Source of the DNA: Copromyces sp. CBS 386.78
Lineage: Eukaryota > Ascomycota > Sordariomycetes > Sordariales > Sordariaceae
Reading direction: 5' to 3'
DNA: 64,000 nucleotides
Assembly: GCA_030685235.1 (NCBI GenBank)
Contig: MU839239.1
Location: 1 to 64,000 of the forward strand
Part shown: positions 59,259 to 64,000 of the stretch, piece by piece
Numbering within the stretch: position 1 is the stretch's first letter
Layout: each line of letters begins with the position of its first letter
The notes under the pieces: generated by a model
What the model saw: only the letters and a program-made list of their open reading frames with translations
The model's database searches: none
Told to the model about the DNA's origin: nothing
Made by a program: the position numbers and the translations under genes

Positions 59259-60293
59259 TCAACCACCCCTGCCAATCATCTTCTCCGTCTTGCTGGTCAA
59301 GGGCCGATGAGCGGGCGTGTTGTGCTGTTGTTGGGAGGAGCTGCTTCTCGCGTCAACGCCCGGCTCCAAGCTGGCCGACGGGTTGGGCTTAAGTACGATG
59401 TAGGCGCCCGAAAGGCCGACGAGTCCCATTGCTAGGTAACTATATTTTTTGGGAAAAAAAAAAAATTCCCCCGCGACCCGAAGAAAGGGGTGGGAGGGGG
59501 GAGGGTGGTGGTGGTTAGTTAGTGAATCTAATCTGGTTTGGTTTTGGTTTTGGGGGGTTGTTGTTGTGGTGGTGGTGGAAGGAGAGGATAGAGGGAGAGG
59601 GGAGGAAAAAGGGGGATGGGAGAAAAAAGGGGGATGGATGGGGATGGACTGGATCAATGGAAGGACGATCGATGGTGGATGATAGATAGATAGATGGTGA
59701 TAATCAATCGTGCGTGATACCGTCCAGTATCAATCAAGTCAGCAAAAAAGGACGTGGACGTGGACTTGGACTTACAAAAGCGTATTATCCGCCTTACCAC
59801 TACCAACCTTCCCATCGCTAGCAGCATTACTCTTGTAGCTCGGCCTGTTGGGCTCGCTTCCAATCCCAGCGGCGGTTTTCTCCGGCCTCGCCGAGAACCC
59901 GCTTCCACTCGGACTACTGGCAGCCCCCGAAGAGCGGGAGGCCTCGGAATACGACGAAGTGCTATACCGCTCATCCATCTCCGTCGGATAATCCAAGTCC
60001 GAATCGATATCAGCAGCCATAGTGGTCTCGGCGGCTTTTCCTCCTCCTCCGACATTACCGGAACCGGAACCGGAGCCGGAGCCGCCGCCGCGGCGACCTG
60101 AAGTGTCGACGGTGGCGAAACGCTGCTGGTGAGAAGAAGGCGCCGAGCGTTGTTGGAAGGGGATCACGGTGGAGGGGAGGAAGAAGTGACGGCTGCTGCT
60201 GCTGGTGGCGGTGGTGGCTGTAGCAGTGGCGCGGGCGCCGGGCCGGAGGAGGACGGCGCGGTGGGCGACGCGGGTGAGGGTGGAGGTCGGCAT
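59259..60293 (-). CDS. Small single-pass protein, probably mitochondrial
   Basis: Two exons (60293-59776 and 59439-59259) give 232 residues. The N-terminus (MPTSTLTRVAHRAVLLRPGA) is rich in Arg, Ala, Ser and Thr without acidic residues and looks like a mitochondrial presequence, with a likely processing site near QRFAT. A Ser/Gly/Pro-rich middle follows. The intron joins DNTLF to YLAMGLVGLSGAYIVLKP, a single hydrophobic segment of about 17 residues, then a polar tail ending EKMIGRGG. Such short proteins are often inner-membrane subunits or assembly factors, but I do not recognise this one. An ATG at 60347 is in frame; 60293 is preferred because it places the presequence at the start. Confidence 0.6.
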
Positions 60294-61040
60294 CGTGATG
60301 AATTTGTCTTGTTGTTGTTCTTGTTTGGGTTGTTTGTTGTCTGGCAACGAGGTTCAAAAATTTGAAAGTCGTAGTAGGAAACTGAGGTCGTGGGAAGAGA
60401 TGAGGTATGTGAGGGTAGAGGCCACCCCTGGATTTCCTTATACCATTTCCTCTCACTCTCCCTTCAATGAAGATTGCGTGGGTTCTTAGCATATGACGTA
60501 TTGGTGACGACCATTGCGGTGTTGTTGAGGAGGAGAAGGACACCGAGCACCCGGAGATGGACTCCATGGGTGACGGGATTAACGGGATTACTATGGCACA
60601 GCGTCCGGCTGGTCACGGACCTACAGAATCACCCGTTAGCATTCTTTTGTTCAAAAACGAGACGAAGAGCTTGATCGAATGTCGTCTTGTAACTGGACGC
60701 GATAACATTGTTGCCTCGGCGGTCGCGTATCTCCATGCGCATCACATTTCCATTTCGTGGACAAAAGAGAACAGGCCGTGTCCTGGGAAAAGCATACAGT
60801 AAAAGTCCTTGACTACTCCCAGCCAGCGCCATAACACCATATCGAAACATGCCTGGTTAACAAATGCCATAACTGTGCATATACCATCAGCCGCCCTGCG
60901 TGGGAGAACATCGTCGCTTCAATATGTATACCATGGCCTTGCTAACGAACCCGAATTCCATTTACCCGTGGCGCCAGCAAGATAGATAGAAGACGGAACT
61001 GCCAACAAACAAAAGAAACGGAAATAAGAAATGGGTATCA
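60294..61040. other. Intergenic region between two minus-strand genes
   Basis: The left part holds the leader and promoter of the mitochondrial-type gene. The remainder has only short frames without motifs, and the right end is the 3' flank of the RNase H1 gene. Confidence 0.4.
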
Positions 61041-62083
61041 TCAGAACATCTTTCGCGAGCCCTCGACCGCCAGTACATCCGCAGCAATGTTGCCTTCGTC
61101 CGTACCGTGCCCCTTAACCCAGACGAACTTGGTCTCCGCAGCCCTCCGATCGCGGGTATCGATCTTCTTGCGGATGGCCATAATCAAGTCCTGATTGGAC
61201 ACGTCCTCTCCCTTGGAGTTCCTCCAGTTGTTCGCCATCCAGGTTTGGTACCACAACGTCACACAGTTAATGGTATATTGACTGTCGGTTCGGATCTCGC
61301 AACTCTGGGTGTCGGGAATGGCTTCGAGTGCTCGGAGGACGGCGGTCAACTCGGCGCGTTGGTTCGTCTGGACGGGACCTTGAAGTCTTTCCGAGATGTT
61401 TCTATTTGGAAGATGCGTTAGTCAAGGCCATGCTGTTTGTTATTTTGGGTCAGGATTCCCACTCACTCCCTGAAACCGCCGCAAAAGAAGACACCCACTC
61501 CGGCCATGGCCCCGACCTTGCCATTGCCTCTGGCGCTGCCGTCCGTGTAGATGATGACGGGCTTGCTGGCATCAAGGGCTTCCTGGGCCTCGTGAGCAGT
61601 CTGCGTAGCACCGGTCTTCCTAGCTTTCTTAGGGGTCTTTTCCGGTTGGATGGCAATGACCTGCAGGTCATCAGTCTCGTCCAGTTCGGGTACGGTAACG
61701 ACGCTGGACGCGGGCTTGCCACTCCACTGGCGCACGAACTCTTCGGCCTCGGCGCGGGTCTCGAACTTTCTGTATTTGGGGTTCTTCCAGCCCACCACTT
61801 CCTGCTGGGCAATGGACCAGTCCGTGTAGACGCCGGGGGTGCGACCAACTGCGACGCCGTAGAACTTGGAAGGGGTGGTGCTCGAGGTGGCAGAGGCGAC
61901 GGGCCGGCCAGCGGCGAATGCAGAAGCGTCCTCGTAGTTGGTAAACGACTTGAAGGAGGCACCCTTGAAGCCCGTGATCTGCTGCTGGCAAAGGGTCCAG
62001 CTGGTGTAGACGCCGGGCTTGACACCAGCACGTACGGCGTAGTACTTGGTCTCGGGTTCTGCCTTTCTCTTTGGGGCCGGCAT
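61041..62083 (-). CDS. Ribonuclease H1 with two N-terminal hybrid-binding domains
   Basis: Two exons (62083-61467 and 61401-61041; intron with a TGACTAAC branch) give 325 residues from MPAPKRK. Two RNaseH1_N (HBD, viroplasmin-like) modules come first: YYAVRAGVKPGVYTSW...GFKGASFKSF and FYGVAVGRTPGVYTDW...GWKNPKYRKF, which bind RNA/DNA hybrids. The catalytic domain follows: VIIYTDGSARGNG (Asp), NQRAELTAVLRAL (Glu), IRTDSQYTINC (Asp) and KGHGTDEGNIAADVLA (Asp), so the four metal-binding residues are present. The enzyme cuts RNA in RNA/DNA hybrids, removing R-loops and primers. The frame stays open upstream for another 200 codons (to 62683) and includes an Arg-rich, acid-poor stretch; a longer form with an organelle-targeting extension is possible. 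Confidence 0.9.
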
Positions 62084-64000
62084 CTCGACGGTGATGTTGA
62101 GACTGAGGAGCTTATTGCCAACGCGTTTCACAAGCTTTTTGTGACGGGCTAGGTCGTTTGCTGCTTGTCGTTGTTCGAATTCCTCTTGTTCTTGTTTTGT
62201 TCGTCTACGGTATGTCTTGCGATGTCGAGATTGAAGTGCCTGGCGCTGCTGGGTTTTAAAGCGTCGAAGGGCGTCGGCCCATTGCCAGAGTCTGTGACTG
62301 CGCAACAAGTCGTCCAAGAAGCCTGGCGGAGGACGGTATCCGTCTTTGTTGGTCTCTTTCTGCGCTGTTGTCTCACTTTTCGTTCTGTTTCTTTTTTGGC
62401 GTCTCGTCGACAGACCGCGCAATCCCGGTGGTCCAATCCTCGTGTGGGCGGCGTCGCTCAAAGAAGTCGGCAAGGACAAGGAAGGCCGGCGGTAGGGAAC
62501 AAGGAGGAAGGAGGACTGCCACTGAACGCGATGCAGGTTGGGGCAACGAGAGGGAAACAACATGCGCCGGCGTGGGATGGTGGGATGGCCCGATGGACAG
62601 GTGGATGTGGAAAGGGAGGGTAGGGTAGGGCGGATCAGATGCTTTCTTTCCTGCGATGTGAAGTGCACAAGGAACAGGCACACGCTGGAGGGTAGAACCT
62701 AGTAGGAACCACTGGACGAACAGTCGCAGCGCTCCGGTTGCGCTGTCAACTCCGCGCGTCAGTTACAGCGATAAGAGCCAGATAAGCGATAAGATATCCA
62801 AAGAGTCAGGAACACATATCCAACCCTAACCCGCAAACAAAGGGAGTCAGGGAGAGCTGTTGATGCTTTGTTGCCGACTCACAACTATCGTATGTGATAG
62901 TACATTGATGTTCCATTCCTTATTCGAAAGGAAAGTAGCGGTGTTTCCAATTATTCAAGTTGTGGTCTGAGTTGGCGTGGGCAGTCGCATTGTCTGTGTG
63001 GTAAACCTGTACCTTTGTGATCCGTAATCCGTGACAGCCCCACTCCAAACAATGGGTTCCTTTCATCAACCACCACGCCAACATAAAAGAGCCAGAAACA
63101 ATAACTGATATCAATCATATCTCTTCTGGACTTTTACCAGACAAGTTCCTCAGTCAGTTGCTGTAGATGTGGTGTCGGCAATGGACAACATGAAGAGACA
63201 GACGAAGGGCGCTCCCAGGACCGAATAATACCGCCCGGACAAGTTTCGTAACCATTATTACATACCATGTTTTCATTACCATGTCCTCCCACGAACTTCC
63301 TCCTCACAACTCACACAGTCCACCATAACATGACAGACCTGAGGTGTCAGCCTGGGTTTCCTCGAGTTTCTCCAGCCATCGGCGTATCCAAGAAAAGAGA
63401 AGACGAATACGTGAAACCAAGGCCTTGAAGGATCCCCCGGCCGATACCGCGGATACTTTCAAGGTAGGTACCTACGAAACGAAAGGAGCATGGAGTACGG
63501 TACATGTATCATGGATTGCACAAAACGTTTGGAAGGTGCCCTCTCCCGGCCCAGCTCTCTTCCACTTCTCTATAAAAGACAGGCGCAATATTAGAATAGA
63601 CCCTTCGGCCATCCAGCCATTGGAAGATTGCTGCAGAGAAAGGATGCCCCATCAAGATACCCAAGTATTCGGTAGAACCCGACACTCTGCACTGGCCTGC
63701 CGTCTTTTCTCGTTTCTCGTGTTTTCTCCTGTTGTCGATCGGTCAGCAATGGCAGCCGGCAGCCGACGCCAGAGCAAGGGCCGAGACGAAGACGACGACC
63801 AAGTTGGACAAGAAGAAGAACATGTTGATGGTTGGTTGCTGACCGAGACGTGTGGATGGCGGGCGACTGTGTTTGATGCTTGATGGGGGGTTGTACCAGC
63901 CAGATCATCAACAAACACCTTGGAGGATGAGAGCAGCTTTTTATGTCTGTCCATCGATATCACTACTGCGCGGACCGAACACTCTCACTCTCTCCATCGG
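62084..64000. other. Upstream of RNase H1 and right end of window
   Basis: 62084-62683 is an in-frame, basic extension of the RNase H1 frame (possible alternative N-terminus). 62684-63560 shows no gene. A good TATA box (CTATAAAAG) lies at about 63571 and a small open frame starts at 63749 (MAAGSRRQSKGRDEDDDQVG), which might be the first exon of a plus-strand gene running out of the window; this is not enough for a gene call. Confidence 0.3.

Noticed and set aside
58618..59310. Ser/Pro/Leu repeat frame of 230 codons on the plus strand
   Set aside because: It is only the reading of a polypyrimidine tract that has no stops in this frame; no other support.
1..64000. CRISPR arrays, operons and bacterial-type signals
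   Set aside because: The window is eukaryotic nuclear DNA; no regularly spaced short repeats with unique spacers were seen.

Overview
The window looks like nuclear DNA of a filamentous ascomycete, probably a sordariomycete. Genes carry short introns with GTRNGY donors and CTAAC-type branch sites. Gene-rich DNA of normal base composition alternates abruptly with AT-rich blocks of ruined retrotransposons. In those blocks CA/TG dinucleotides are scarce and CAA/CAG/TGG codons have become stops, the mark of repeat-induced point mutation (RIP).

Layout. 1-13757: nested, RIP-degraded Ty3/Gypsy fragments on both strands, one of them split by a small inverted-repeat element (10599-11027). 13758-19156: a complete RIP-degraded Ty1/Copia element with 172-bp LTRs and a perfect 5-bp target duplication. 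20264-22860 (-): a STAND/NACHT-like protein, head-to-head with a DUF7025-type AAA ATPase (23823-27308, +). 27667-34357 (-): a ComA/HSA32-like phosphosulfolactate synthase gene whose first exon is cut by a second complete Copia element (28534-34077). 35589-37913 (-): a decayed MFS drug-transporter gene. 39811-44857 (+): a ZNFX1/Hrr1-like NFX1-finger helicase. 45350-46084 (+): a secreted Ecp2/Hce2-like protein. 46376-47476 (+): a methyltransferase. 48051-48857 (+): a bHLH factor. 49135-57232: an interleaved cluster of two DUF6594-like membrane proteins (+) and three proteins of an unnamed family, here called family X (-). The right end holds tRNA-Glu(UUC) at 58202-58273, a small mitochondrial-type membrane protein (59259-60293, -) and RNase H1 (61041-62083, -).

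How the parts relate. The left half is accessory, transposon-shaped DNA; NTPases of possible recognition type lie next to it, and two neighbouring genes are broken (transposon insertion; frameshifts). The best candidate for an undescribed system is the 49-57 kb cluster, where DUF6594-like triple-membrane-segment proteins alternate with family X proteins on the opposite strand. Their functional connection is inferred from position and paralogy only. All splice sites were assigned by eye from donor, branch and acceptor sequences and reading-frame continuity.
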